Shown here: piece by piece, positions 46,505 to 59,788 of the stretch
Numbering within the stretch: position 1 is the first letter of the stretch
Layout of the letters: each line of letters opens with the position of its first letter
Source: Warburgia ugandensis
Taxonomy: Eukaryota; Streptophyta; Magnoliopsida; Canellales; Canellaceae
Assembly (NCBI GenBank): GCA_035236585.1
Contig: CP141135.1
Span: 3,444,001 to 3,508,000, forward strand
Direction of reading: 5' to 3'
DNA: 64,000 nt
Translations under genes and position numbers: made by a program
The notes under the pieces: model-generated
Told to the model about the DNA's origin: nothing
Database searches by the model: none
What the model saw: only the letters and a program-made list of their open reading frames with translations

Positions 46505-46659
46505 GACATTGGAGAGCTGAAATTCGATCAGAAGGACCTTAGGACAGCTAGTGTCAACGAGTTGGAGAGGGAGGCAAAGTATTTGATGGAACAATTTTGA
46601 GGATGGAACAAGATGGGAAACAGCCGTTAAGGACATGTACAGCAACTTCGGAGAAAATT
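46505..46659 (+). pseudogene. possible exon fragment at the duplication junction
   Basis: From 46505 a frame reads DIGELKFDQKDLRTASV, then NELEREAKYLMEQF, and meets TGA at 46598. One base out of frame it continues EDGTRWETAVKDMYSNFGEN up to the junction. The even, charged composition and smooth continuation across a one-base slip look like a real protein exon with a single frameshift. I do not recognise the protein. It could also be chance. Confidence 0.4.
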
Positions 46660-46803
46660 CCCCTTTATAAATGGACAACTAATCCATATATTCAATGGTT
46701 AAATGTCCACAAATCATCTTCATATGACATACATGACAGACAACTAAGCTTCTGGTGGAATTTTCCTCTACCACGTAGCTATTATCAATGGCTAGAGACC
46801 TAG

Positions 46804-49800
46804 TGATACGGTCCATCCCCATATAAAGAAGTTGGTAAACCTGCCAAAATGGGATAATGATTAATCAAGATAAGGATAAGAATGTTAGATAAGGATGTTA
46901 AATAAGGATGATCAGATAAGGATAAGAATATTAGATAATGATGATCAGATAAGGATGTTATATAAGGATAATTATATAGGGATATCAGATAGAGTTTGAT
47001 TTAATATAGAAAAGATCAAGCCTTCTTCTAAACTTCTATAAATAGGAGTCAGAGACAATGTTGAAGGCATCCCAATAATTGTCTCCTCATATTAAAAATC
47101 ATATTCCCCCTCTTTTAGTGGATGTAGGTCAAATTGGCTGAACAATGTAAATATATTGTGTTGTGTGTATTTGCGATGATGCTTTAATTTTAGTTTCTAC
47201 ATAACAAGTAGTATCAGAGCTAGTGAATACCTGAGGAGTGCCAAAGTAGACTGGAGTTCAATTTAGAACCAGGCCAACGTGCGGTCCAAGTCCACATTTA
47301 GCCCAAGCTGTTGAGCCTAGATTGGAGAAAGTCCAAATAGAAGAATGCCCAGATAGGAGAACCTTTTTTTTTTTTTTTGAGGATCAGGCGTCAAATATAG
47401 ACATTCTCAATAGCCAAGAGGGTCATTTGAAGGGCTATTGCGTGGAGGAGAAAAAGAGAAACCAATAGGTTAGGATTTCATCCCTATACTTTTATACTAA
47501 GTGTTCAAAAATGCTGGTCTCCATTTGATAAGGTCACCCTCTAAAGCTAGAAATAAACAATACCATTATTGATAGTGACACCCCATGATGGCTTAAATTA
47601 ATAGCCCACGAAATTACTTGGGCACCCCTTTATGCCTAATTAGCAACCCCAATTTTGATGGTGACACCTTTGTGTACAAGAAAATTTAGAATACCCCTCA
47701 AATTTGTGAAAAATACCCTTCCTAAGGTTTTTGATAGTTTTAGACTCAACTGTACACTCCATTTTTTACAATTTAACTCAGAAAAGGTATAAACAAAGTT
47801 CAAGAACCCACGGAGGAGTTCGGTTCAAGAAATATGGTGGTTGGAGCGATGATAAAATTCAACACCACTAATTATACTCTGTGGAGACCTAGGATGGAAA
47901 ATCTTTTATACTGTAAAGATCACCATTACTCACTAGACGATCAAGAAAAAGACCTAAGGGAGTTTCAAAAAAGGACTGGATTAAAATGAACAAGAAAACT
48001 ACAAGTCAGATTAGACAGTGGATCAACCATAGCGTATTTCACCACGTGGCCTAAGAAAAAAATGCTTATATTCTCTGAAACAAGTTAGAAAATATGTATC
48101 ATGATAAGACCGCTCAAAATAAGGTCTTGCTAATTAAAAGGCTTGTAATCCTCAAATTAATGAGCTGGATGACAACAGTTAAACATACTAGTGAATTTTA
48201 GAATTTGGTAAATTAGGTACGATCAGTGGCACTACAACTAGGAAATGAATCACAGGCCCTACTACTACTAAGTTCTCTACCAAAAAGCTGTAGGATACTA
48301 GTAATCTCTCTTAGCAACTTGCAGAAGGAAAACTGACCATTGCTATAATCAGGAATGCCCTATTCAACGAGGAGGCTAGAAGAAAAGAAACCAGCACAGA
48401 CCACTCACATGACTTGGTAATAGAAAATAAGCATAGCGAGAGAGACAAGAATGGGGGGAAGAGTAGGAGCAGACACAGGGGGAGATTGCAAACTTGCGTA
48501 GATCAAAGAGTCAACCTAGAGGACAATTCAAGTGCTTCCACTGTAGCATTCCAGGTCATATGAAGAAGGATAGTGGAAAACTCAAGAGGGAGATCAAACA
48601 AAGCAAACTAAAGGAGGACAATGGCGAAACACTAATCAGCATCGCTCAGGGCATAGCAGTGCTCACTACTAAGGAGGAAAAGTACTTGCATGTGGCCAAG
48701 AGTGAAGCAGAGTGGGTATAGACAAGGTAGCTTCCTACTATGCCACTCCACATAAGGACTTTTTCACTACCTACAAAGAAAGAGACTTTCACATGGTAAA
48801 GATGAGGAATGACAGTTCCTCAAGAATAACTGGGATCAGTGATATACAGATAAAGACAAACATTGGCCGCACAGTGGTGTTAAAGGAGGTGCGGCACAAA
48901 CAGAAACTCAAGTTGAACCTGATCTTAGTCACAGCTTTTAATAGAAAAGGCTACTCTAACTACTTCAGCAACAACACCTAGAAATTGAAGAAAGAAGTGA
49001 TGATTGTAGCAAAAGGGCATATCTACAACACACTATACAAGACTCACATGAGAATATCTAGAGACAACCTTAACACAGTAGAGGATAAAGCATCACCAAA
49101 ATAGCCAAAGGTATAACTCTTAATCCGTGTAACTACCATTTGTTTGGTAAGCAACACGGAGTTGCTTTCTCTTCTTCTAGTAATAAAAGAAAAGAACTTT
49201 TTAGTTTGGTGTACTCGAATGTATGTAGTCCCATGGAAGTAGAGTCACTAGATGAGAACAAATATTTTGTAATCTTTATAGATTATACATCTAGAACGGT
49301 ATGGGTGTATTTTGTAAAAAAATAAGGACCAGGTATTTGAACACTTTAAGAGATTCCATGCAATTATGGAACAACAAATTGGAAAGAAATTAAAGTGTCT
49401 AGGATCAAACAATAGAGAAGAATACACTTCAAAGGAGTTCAGAGCATATTGAGCAGTGCAAGACATTGGACACTAGAAGACAGTTCCACATACCTTACAG
49501 CACAATGGAGTGCCTAAAAGAATAAACCAGATAATTGTAGAGAGAGTAAGATGTATACTAAATATGACTAAGCTATCTAAGTCATTTTAGGGTGAAACTG
49601 TGAGAACTGCCTACTACCTAATCAATAGATCACTGTCAGCGTCACTGGACTTCGAAGTCCTAGAATAGAACTGGAGTGGCAAGAAGGTAACCTATTTGCA
49701 CCTAAAGATACTAATGTGTGAAGCTTTTGCAAATATATTTAGGTAGATGAGATAGAAATTGGACTTGAAGTCCACTTCTAGTATCTTCATTGGATATGGA

Positions 49801-52124
49801 GATGAAGAAATCGGATATAGATTATGGGACCCTGAAGCAAGAAGGAGCATCCAAAGTAGAGATATAGTGTTTCATGAGAATTAGTTATATGAAGAATCAA
49901 GAAAGATTAATAAAGAAGATATTAGTGCTCCAGTTCTAGTACTTAATTCCGCACCAAGGTAGGTTGACTCAAAAGCTATGCCTAAAGTTGAAGAAGAGGC
50001 AGAGGAACTTGAGCAGGGGGAGCACCAACCCCCGCACACAAGGATGTAGGAACATCAGATGGTGGATCAACTTCTCAGCCAGAAGTAGAGCCTCAACCAA
50101 AGATGTCAACAAGAGGTCGTATTTTGCTTGCAGCACAAAAATATATGATATCAGAATATATCATGCTCACTAATGAGGAGGAGTCAGAGAGTTTTCAGCA
50201 AGCCCTGACGCATGTAGACAAGGGCAAATGGGTGCAAGCAATACAAGAGAAAATTAGCTCACTAAAGAAAAATTAGACATAAAAGCTAGTGAAACTTCTC
50301 AAGGGAAAAAGAGCACTAAAGAACAAGTGGGTCTTCACACTGAAAAGAGGCAACAGCGAAAAACCAATTAAGTACAAAGCGTGATTGGTCGTCAAAGGCT
50401 TAGAACAGATGAAAAGAATTGACTTTGACAAGATCTTCTCACTGATAGTGAAGATAACATTAATTAGGATCATACTTGGAATAATGGTGAGACAAAACCT
50501 ATAGCTTAAGCAGATGGATGTAAAGACAACTTTTCTACATGAAGATTTAGAAGAAGAGATATAGATAAAACAACCAGAGGGTTTTGAAGTTAAAGGAAAG
50601 ATGCATTTAGTGTACAAGTTGAAGAAAAGTCTCTATAGTCTTAAGCAAACGCCAAGGCAGTGGTACAAGAAGTTTGATTTATTCATGACGAGTCAAGGTT
50701 TCAAAAGGACAGCTACAAATCAGTGTGTGTACATGCAAAAAATACCTGAGGGTAAATTTGTCATTCTCCTATTTTTTATATAAATGATATGCTAATAGTT
50801 GGTCAGCATACAACCATGATTAGTACATTGAAAAGGGAGTTATTTGTCTTTTGAGGTGAAGGACTTAGGTGCAGCTAAATAGATCTTGGGGATGAAGATC
50901 ACATATGACAGGAAAGCAAGAAAGTTGTAGCTGTCACAAGAAAAGTACATTGAATGAGTAATTAAGTGATTCAACATGGAGAGGTCAAGCCAGTCAATGA
51001 TCTATTTGGCAATCATTTCAAATTAAGAAAACAAATGTGTCCCTCAACAACACAGGAGACAGACAGAATGGCTGTGATTCCTGCAGTTTGGAGTTTAATG
51101 CATGTGATGATGTGTACAAGACCGAATATCACTCATGCAGTAGGTGTTGTGAGCAGATTTATGTCCAACCCAGGCAATGATCATAAGAAAGCTGTGAAGT
51201 GGATACGAAAGTACATGAAGGATACATCTAAACTGTGCTTGTATTTTGGAAGTACAGAGATAATCCTAGAAAGATTTACAAATGCTGATATGGTAGAAGA
51301 TCTTAATTGAAGAAAGTCAACATTAGGATTTCTTTTCACTTTTGCAGGAGAGCTATATCTTAACAGTCCAAATTACAGAAGTGTGTGGCTCTATTGACAA
51401 TAGAAGTTGTGTATATTACCATAGCTAAAGCATGTAAAGAAATATTGAGGATAAAGCGGTTTCTTCAAGAAATTGATATCATGCAAGAAGAGTATAAGAC
51501 ACATTATGACAGTTAGAGGGCTTTGGACTTGAGCAAGAACTCAATGTATCATATGCGCATAAAGCACACTGACATACAGTATCACTTGATACGGGAGGTG
51601 ATAGAAGAACAAATGTTAAAATTGAAAAAGATTCACACTGATGAGAATCCTGTAGTCATGCTAACAAATGTCGTAACTATGAGAAACTAGTACTATGTAG
51701 AAACATGTTAGGTATGAACTAAGACTTGAAAAGTATGGCATGGGGATGTGAGGGGGAGAATTGATATATTTCATGCCCATATAAAGAAGTTGGTGAACCT
51801 ACCAAAATGGGATAATGTTTAAGCAGGATGAAGATCAATCGGGATAAGGATAAGAATATTAGATAGGGATGTTAGATACGGATAAGAATGTTAGATTAGG
51901 ATAATCAAATAAGGATGTTTAATAAGGATTATCAAATAGAGTTTGAGTTAATGTAAAAAATCAAGCCTTCCTCTGAACTTCCACAAGTAGGAGCCAGAGA
52001 CAGTGTTGAAGGCATCCCTATAATTGCCTTTTCCCGAGGATGTAGGCCAAATTGGTTGAACCACGCAAATCTATTACGTTGTGTGTGTTTATGATGATGT
52101 TTTAATTGTAGTCTCTGCATAACA
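46804..52124 (+). mobile_element. Copia-type LTR retrotransposon, copy B, probable recombinant
   Basis: 5' LTR 46804-47206, 3' LTR 51762-52124. Relative to copy A, the left part to about 50.35 kb has many differences, including a longer insertion near 49731-49765. The right part after about 51.4 kb is nearly identical. Gag knuckle (CFHCSIPGHMKKDS near 48536), integrase (SNVCSPM, GSNNREEY), RT and RNase H carry the same inactivating changes as copy A, plus their own. Confidence 0.9.
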
Positions 52125-52126
52125 AC

Positions 52127-52191
52127 GAGTAGCTACAAGAAGCAAAACAAGCAACAAAATCACTGGGAAAGAGCCCTGTTCGGAGCTCCAT
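52127..52191 (-). pseudogene. orphan defensin exon 1, copy 2
   Basis: Identical to 33416-33480, including the frameshift. Here there is no corresponding exon 2 on the far side of the Copia element, because the duplicated block begins to the right of 27490. Confidence 0.85.
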
Positions 52192-53130
52192 TGCAAGATC
52201 AAGATAGAGAGGGAGTTTGGTCATGAACAAGAGAAGGGAGACCTTAAGCTTACATAGGAAATTGTAGGCTGCTTTTAACTTTTGATCTCTTTGCAAATAA
52301 AATATAATATGATCATGGTCCTGGTCCTGGTCCTGGATCATTGGAACTGATAGCATGGAATATGTTGGGCGCGCTCACTAGATATTTTGATCATCATATA
52401 TACCTACCAGACTGCCACAAAGTTAGATTGGAGACACGGAAAACGCATTTGATCAATCCCTTCGGTAGAGCGAGCGTGGCAAAGAATTTGGCAACGTGTT
52501 TCTGATAGAAATTTCAGTGGTTAGGGCCAAGGATTTTCCAATGAGGAAATTGTGACTTGGAAATGGAACATTTTTTTTCACTTTTTACGGTATCAATATT
52601 GATCCGATCTTGTATTTTATCCATGATTGAGAGGTTCCTATCAACCTAATGGGGCCCCACAGTCACGATAGATGAACGGTTGAAAGTGAAAAGGATTTTT
52701 ACATTAACGATACTCAAACTTCCTTCTTTTCTTCTAATGAAATCCCACAAGCTGAATGGTTTTATCACGGGAAACAGTTAAAAGCTTTGTATAAACAACG
52801 ACGGAAAACACCATATCTTGGAGCATAGAATTGCCTAATCAGTGTTATAATTTCGGCTATTAGATACCCCAAGCAGATGCAATCAGATGAACCGATCGGA
52901 TCTTTCAAAGCTGGGCCCCTTAAAGTGCGTGTTTAATGTCGACAGAAAGGCCCCACTTGTATAACTTTCCAATTTTTATCAGGTGCATGGGCCATAACTC
53001 ATCAACGGTGTACGTTTACAGATGATCATTCACCTTAAACATCAATGCCTTCTGAAGTCCTCAATCGTTAGATCTATTAATTAAGGTCACAGTCCTAATT
53101 TAATCTAAAACCAAGAGATGACCCTTTTAA

Positions 53131-53246
53131 AGCTCTATAGTACGTAACCTTACCTTGTATATTTGCAAGAGGTTATTTTTACATCTCGAACTAGTGACCT
53201 CTAGGTCACACGACGACGACTCTACCGTTGTGCCAAGGCTCCCCTT
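53131..53246 (-). repeat. Au-type SINE, truncated, copy 2
   Basis: Duplicate of 34422-34536 with the same flanking duplication. Confidence 0.83.
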
Positions 53247-53423
53247 CAAGAAATGACTCTTTTAAAAAGGCTGAAAATAGCTTATTGACTAAAATCTAAA
53301 TGAAATTGGTGATAATCAATTACCGAAGACAAGAATGTGGTGGTTATTATCCTAGAGAGGTTAGAACTAGACAATGGAGAGTAATCAAAAGTTGAAGATG
53401 CATTAGCTAACTATGCCTTAGAT

Positions 53424-53607
53424 AAAGGGCAGCCCCTGTGCCCAAAGCTCCTGCCTATGTGGGGTCCGATAAAAAGGTGGGCCACAAGGGTCTATAATAT
53501 GTATCTTTATCTTGTATTTTTGTAAGAAGCTGTTTTCATGTCTTGAACCCGTGACCTCAAGGTCACACGACGACGATGCAATTTTAGCATTGCTCAAGGC
53601 TCCCTTC
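53424..53607 (-). repeat. Au-type SINE, full length, copy 2
   Basis: Duplicate of 34714-34897, with a single base change near 53522. Confidence 0.87.
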
Positions 53608-53725
53608 TATCTATGCTTTACATAATCAAGATAATTTTGCTTGGTTTGAAATCATTGGGCCTTTACTAGCCAAAAAATGTCAAAAAACAACAACAATTAG
53701 ACCCGGAAATTTTCATTTTTTACTT

Positions 53726-53945
53726 CCAAACCAAAGCTCAACCTACAAAGACAGACACAGAGACACAAACAAGCAGGCACATAACCTTCACATAAGATGA
53801 AGTAGCAGCCACATATGGCACATTTTTATTACTGGCCAAACCAAAGTTCAACCTACAAATACAGACACAGAGACACAAACAAGCAGGTACATAACCTTCA
53901 CATAAGATGAAGTAGCAGCCACAAATGGCACATTTTTATTACTGG
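53726..53945. repeat. two 110-bp tandem units downstream of defensin, copy 2
   Basis: Same two units as at 35017-35236, so this duplication predates the 18.7-kb one. Confidence 0.88.
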
Positions 53946-53978
53946 CACTCCAAGATTAAGAGCTGCTTAAAGGATGGC

Positions 53979-54612
53979 CTAACAATGTTTCAAGCAGAAG
54001 CATCGGCGGCGGAATCCTCGGCAGTGCCCGCTGGGGAAGCCTTCGGTCTTGCAAACGTTGGCACAGTTGTTGGGTCTGAAGCATAGCCCTGTGAACTTGT
54101 GGCTCAGTGACTCACATACCCTCCTCGCCTCTGTCGTCTCCATCCCTTCATCCACAGTCAAAGCACCAAATTAGTGAGCTGATAATACAATGAATTGTAA
54201 TAATATTTAAATCAATTATGGGACAGAGAAAATAATTCAGAAAAACATTTTTCCTTCAGTGTAGAGTATCCATTTGCTCGAGCAAAATTGAAATACTAAT
54301 GTTTTTCTAATTCCTTTTTTTTTATAGGTTTTTTTGGGTTGACATGTTGCCCTTATGATGAGGACCTAGACACGATGTATGTAAGTAATCTGGACCGCTT
54401 ATCTTCCGAAAAAGGCTTAGACTAGAGGAGCCCAGCAGTAAGTCAATCTTAACCATCCCAATCGAAAAACTAATTACTAGGACCGTAAACAGGCCTTTGA
54501 TCAATAGCAAAGTTGAGCATGAAACAAGAGAAGGGAGGAGAAAAAAACCAGTTGCCACAAGAAGCAAGACAACTATCAAGATCACTGGAAAATGGCCAGT
54601 CCGGCGCTCCAT
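53979..54612 (-). CDS. plant defensin (gamma-thionin), copy 2
   Basis: Exon 1 is 54549-54612 and exon 2 is 53979-54145 on the minus strand, with the same 403-bp intron and splice sites as copy 1. The 76-aa product is the same: signal peptide, then a mature domain with eight cysteines and the gamma-core [17 protein letters not shown] box and 3' flank are conserved. The only clear difference near the gene is the CT tract in the 5' leader, 40 bp here against 32 bp in copy 1. Both copies look intact, so dosage may be doubled, unless the pair is an assembly artefact. Confidence 0.93.
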
Positions 54613-54615
54613 GGT

Positions 54616-54620
<5 letters not shown>

Positions 54621-54660
<40 letters not shown>
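54621..54660. repeat. (AG)20 microsatellite in the defensin 5' leader, copy 2
   Basis: 40 bp, against 32 bp in copy 1. Confidence 0.9.
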
Positions 54661-54661
<1 letters not shown>

Positions 54662-54694
54662 CTCTGATTGTGAAGAAGAGAAAGGAGAGGTGAT

Positions 54695-54704
54695 GTTTAT
54701 ATAG
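54695..54704 (-). promoter_or_regulatory. defensin TATA box, copy 2
   Basis: CTATATAAAC on the minus strand, the same context as copy 1, 8 bp further from the ATG because of the longer CT tract. Confidence 0.75.
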
Positions 54705-55470
54705 GAGATTATGGGCTGCTTATTACCCTTAAAATTTGTTTTAAATTGAAAGATTAGGTGATCATAGGACAGGCCCGAAGGACCCACTCACTAGATCAAT
54801 AATTCTGATCTGCTTATCTCGATAAGATCAATGGTTATGATCAATTATTCCAATCTTGCACAGAATTCATGTGTTAGTTTCAGCTTGCATACGATAAAAA
54901 GAATGATGGGCCCCACAAAGATGGGTGGCTTTATAAAGTGCAAGCCTACAGAACATAGACTATAATCACTCCTTTTATAGCCTGAATGAAAATAGCAGGA
55001 GGTGGGACCAAGGATGTTCAAATCAGGAAATTACAGCCTTTTCAAAATAAATTTAATATTTTATAATTTTTCTACGTAATAATGACTCGGTCCTCTACTT
55101 TGTCCTTGGAATAATCATCTACCAGGTCCTATGCTTGATATGACTAACACCCACCAATCACTCTAGATGAACGGTTGATAAGAGGAGAAATAATTTGGTA
55201 CCACTTTACACACTCACCTATACACAAGATCAAACTGCATTTTAAGCTGTGACCCAGTGATTGTGGGACCCCATAAATGAGTTGTGAGATCTCATACACC
55301 TTTGGCTCATGGATCAAATATCATCATATTGCATTGTTGGCTTCATTTTTGTACGCAATGTATGAAAATTGATATCCCCGCTCCTAAGAGAGCATCCACG
55401 AGGGATAGTCACGGTACTGCACGTTTCATCTATTTTTTATTTTTAGCACGTAATTAGAGTACTAAGTTCA

Positions 55471-55647
55471 AGGGGATTGTTGGCTCAACGGTAGAGGTGT
55501 TGACATGTGAACTTGAGATTGTAGGTTCAAGGTGTAAAAAGTCTCTTACAAAATGCAAGATAAGATTATATACTATTAATCCTTGTAGTGTGGCCCTTCC
55601 ATAGCCCCATATATGTGGAGCTTCGTCCACCGGACTATCCCCTTTAA
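55471..55647 (+). repeat. Au-type SINE, copy 2
   Basis: Duplicate of 36754-36930 with its flanking duplication. Confidence 0.85.
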
Positions 55648-55934
55648 TTAGAGGATTAAGTAAAGGCCAGTCTGAAGGCACATTCTCCCAAGGTAAAGCC
55701 TGATCTCACTGTAATACTTACCATAATGGATGCGTACAAGTCCTGGTAGTTTTAGTTTTTTCTATCTTGGGTTTCTATGTTTTCTCTCTTGGCTTATCCA
55801 GTTACTGCTTGTTACGGTAAGACAAATTTGTCTTCTTCATGAAAGCTATTTTTATTTTCTGGGGTATTCTGGCTCCCTTATTTAACTATTTCCTGCCTCT
55901 GGTCTCCATAGGTTAGGATGGCAGTAACTGGCTG

Positions 55935-55951
55935 CTCTCTCTCTCTCTCTC
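55935..55951. repeat. (CT)n microsatellite, 17 bp, copy 2
   Basis: Counterpart of the 37-bp tract at 37218-37254. Confidence 0.88.
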
Positions 55952-57862
55952 CTCAATTATAAGTGGAGAAGTAACTATCAGAGCTTCAAATGAGGAAAAT
56001 GTGACACTAGTTTGATCTACACCTTTGGTTTGCTAGGTCCTACAAACCAGAAAACATTTTTTATCAGCTCATCACAACCATTTGATCAATGTACCACAGT
56101 CCACTTCTATGATTAACGGCTCGAGAATAGTTCATACTTTCTGCATCGCGTCATGTAGACGTCGGAAGCCGTTCGATAAACGATTGTGATCAAGTCGATA
56201 TAATCGAGTGAGCCCAAGTCAAGCTTCTCATCCTCTTCTCAGAGTATATTCATCTCCTCTTACAAAAAGAGCCAGTTGTGGGTAGAAAAGCTAAAATGTG
56301 TGCCATAAAATAGACCCAAAAAGCCATAATAGTGCCAATTAAGTGCTTCGGCTTTTCCCTTCTTCTTTTTTTACTTTTTTTCTTTCTTCCCTTTCTCAGC
56401 CCATAATGTTGTCCATGCCAAGGTCTTTCACACTGGTAAAGCTTTCCAAACTATGCAAGAAGTAAGCACAAGCAGACAATGAATCTATCGTTTGACAGAT
56501 ATGAAGATATAAATGTAAGGCAGGTACAGAGGTGTTTGTTTGTGACCCCAGAGAAAAACAAGCAGGCAAATGTAGAAGAACTGTGCGGATTTGTTGGTGT
56601 TCTAGGCTTCATAGAGAGGGGGAAGAAAAGCACGGCCGCTTTTTAGAAAGTAGAAATTGACCTGATATTGAGAGGCGGCTATTGCAGAAAAAGGCAGGCA
56701 CTGAATACACAAGACAAGTGGGGATCCCCACAATTTAAAAATAAAATGCTGAATCAATCCAGAAGGCCGACAGACGTCGACACTGTGGGCGACCGGGTCA
56801 CTGAAGCTTCACGTGTTATTCTAAGAGGATCATTTTCTCAAACAGAACATAATCAAATGCCTACCACTTCACTGGAACCTTTCATTAAGAAATAGTGTGG
56901 GAGCCCACCCAGGGAATCTGCTGCGCAGCTTCCGAACCATGGTGGAGTTATCCACATTGATGCAAAAACTTGTTCACTGATCTCAAATAGAGTGCCTATT
57001 TTACCTGAGGAAAATAGGCGATAGCTGAGAATCAATCAATTCTGACGATGATCTTACCCGCTCATTTGACGGTCCCACATATTCCTAGGCTCTCCCGAGA
57101 TCTTCTCAATTGGATTTACAATGTGAATTTACATATTCATATAAATGAGAAGGAGAAGGAGATGTAGAACAAGGGCTGACCTAGACCAAATTCGTGCTCA
57201 TACAAAGATTTATGATTGTCAAATACATGGCCCGTATTGCAAGTGCACGGTTTCACATAATGAGAATATGTAGTTCGGTAGGAAGACGGAACTAAGATGA
57301 TTCATCAAGATGCCTTTGAATTCTTTTTCCGAATGTAAATCTTTGGAATTGTTTTTGTCCACAAAACAGTAAATGCAATCTCGATAATGCTATCTGAAAG
57401 TCAATACAGCTGGTTACCAGGAGCAGTAACACCCTTGCTAGTACAAGGCAGAGTTAAAATAAGGCTTCCTGTGATCTTCGCCTTCACTTCTGAGGCTTTC
57501 TTGGATCGGGCGAATTTTTCTGTAGAGGTGAAATCAATCACCCTTTCAACGGAACTGGTTGCATTCGGACTTGTCTCTTCCCCTGAATGATATAGTAAAG
57601 CAGATGCATAACCTTCAATCAGTAACAACAACGGCTCATGCAGCTGGAACTTCTTAAACCAGCTAAGCTGATACTGCGAATATATCAACATTTGACGGGG
57701 TACGGCAGCACTGAGACTGGGCTAATTATTTCAGCTACTTCTAAGAAAAGTTGAGAGTCGATGTTTTTCGGATACTAAAATTGGGTTTGTAAAATATCAA
57801 CGGAGACCACACAGATTTTGAAGCTATGACACTTCGTAATGGATGATATATTAACTAGTGAC

Positions 57863-57944
57863 GAGGGCAGCTCAATGCACAAGCTCCCGTATATGCAGGG
57901 TCCAGAAAAGGAGAGGACCACAACGGTCTATAATATGCAGCCTT
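57863..57944 (-). repeat. Au-type SINE fragment, copy 2
   Basis: Duplicate of 39166-39247. Confidence 0.75.
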
Positions 57945-59788
57945 TTGAGACAATTAGACATGGCAGTTCTCCCAAAAAATTAAGTATACCAAGTTTAGAT
58001 GTCCAATGGATATCATTGCAAGAAAAATTATGGCATTCGCAAGTTCATTTCGTAAACCACGCTGACTGGAAGTGGTTCAACATTGAGGCACAATGGTTGG
58101 CCAAAGTCGGACCCATAAAGCATCTAAAGTACCTCTGAGTTTTGAGTATCATCTTTTTCCCCGTCAGAAGAATTTTCCTGGTTTCAGGCCCACGGCTGTA
58201 ACACCATGATGCGAATGTCCAAACTTGGTTAAATGGAGAGTAGAGCACAAGAACATATTTGCAAAGTGCTCCATAAGGGTTGTGGTTCAAGTCACTTTAC
58301 TGAGACCCAGTGGGAAGTCCACGTACATTCTTGGTGCATACTAGAGGAAGCTATCCAAAATATAACCAACTATAACATGAAACGATTTAGCATAACCTAG
58401 AAACTCAGCAGATTCAAATCTTTTCTCACCTTGGCAGAAGTACTGCAGCTATGTTTGCTGCTGGATCCTTGCCGGTGCTTCTCTTTGTGACACTACCTCA
58501 AAAGTCTCTTGTTCTCCTTATCCAGCACATTATTTTCTTCTAATAATACACTCACCTTAACAAATAAAATGAGAATATTAAAATTATGATGGAATGACAA
58601 GGTAGTATGACACTCAAAAACCTGAACTGGATATATCAATGTACCTCTTCTGCTCGTTGAAGGTTATTTCTCAGATGTTCCTTGGCTTTCTGAAGTGACT
58701 CAACTTCAGCAGTTAATGCTAGAATGTTTTTCGTGGATGGCTTCAGGTTGCAATAAGAGTTGGAACAGGAAATTTAGATTTTCAGCTCAAGTACAAAGCA
58801 TCTAGCATTCCCTTCAAAGAGCCACATCTTTACCATCGAGGAAGGATGAAAGCTTTTGTCCAAAACTATGGACGTGGATATGGTTGTCAAGCAATTGCAA
58901 AGTGAAATAAAATCTGGAAAAGTTTTTAGGTTTATCCCATCACAACTATAGTGATCCTGAAACAACAATTGTGCAGAAGCAAATAACTCTTTCTAATCCA
59001 CACCATATGTAAAGGTTCCAAATTGTTAATCCATATCCATAAACAAGACTCATGGTCTAAGGAACCGCTTTGGTTACCATAGTCAGACTTTCAAATACAT
59101 CTCTACTTAGAATGTATATTCTATACCAAGGTTTGAGGCAGCATTCACTAGTCCATCAATCAGCTACAAAATCTTTACCAGCAGAGGCCGGCTTGCAGTA
59201 AATTCAATGAATGGAAAGCACAGGTGGTTTTAAAAGGCTCACATTTTGCTCAATAACAAAAAAAAAAATGATACCAATAGGTGTGCAGAAACCATGGCAT
59301 AGCTTGATACCAAACTGCTCACAATGTGGATATTTCCATTAAACTTGATACAAAATTGCTTAAGGTGTGAGAAGCTCGTACTTACTGCCAATTCCAGGTG
59401 TGTAAGTAGAATTTAATACAAATTTGAGATGGCAAACAAATGCATGCATGACCATGTTAAGAACTAAAAAATGTGAAATACGTGTCCTGCTTCTCGCAAA
59501 TACAAGATGAATATAAGATATTAACCATGCACTAGCATTAAGTAATTGAGGATTTGCATGAGAAAAGGTAGAATTAGCATATCTCACATCGGGTGCATGG
59601 TCCAAAAAGATTATACAATCTCATACAAGCCCAATGAGAAGAGTGACATAAGAGTATCCCATTTTCCATGGATGAATATCACATTTTCCATAGATGAAAA
59701 AATAAGTGTGGTAAATCTTAAATACAATTTTTTACCTAGATTTCATGTATTCATTCATGAAAAATTAAACCATTTGCAAGAGACGGGA

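Larger units (their letters stand above)
27981..46659 (+). repeat. copy 1 of an 18.7-kb direct tandem duplication
   Basis: From CCCCTTTATAAATGGAC at 27981 the sequence is repeated from 46660, with an offset of 18,679 bp at the left rising to about 18,711 and falling to 18,696 through small indels. The copy holds a Copia element, orphan defensin exon 1, an intact defensin, four SINEs, a coiled-coil pseudogene, a solo LTR and an LTR remnant. Identity to copy 2 is lower up to about 31.65 kb (4 differences in the first 120 aligned bases) and very high after about 32.75 kb (3 differences in about 2 kb at 33.5-35.5 kb). Confidence 0.93.

Noticed and set aside
46122..46506. Frames with long Glu-Arg runs
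   Set aside because: Translation of the GA microsatellite.
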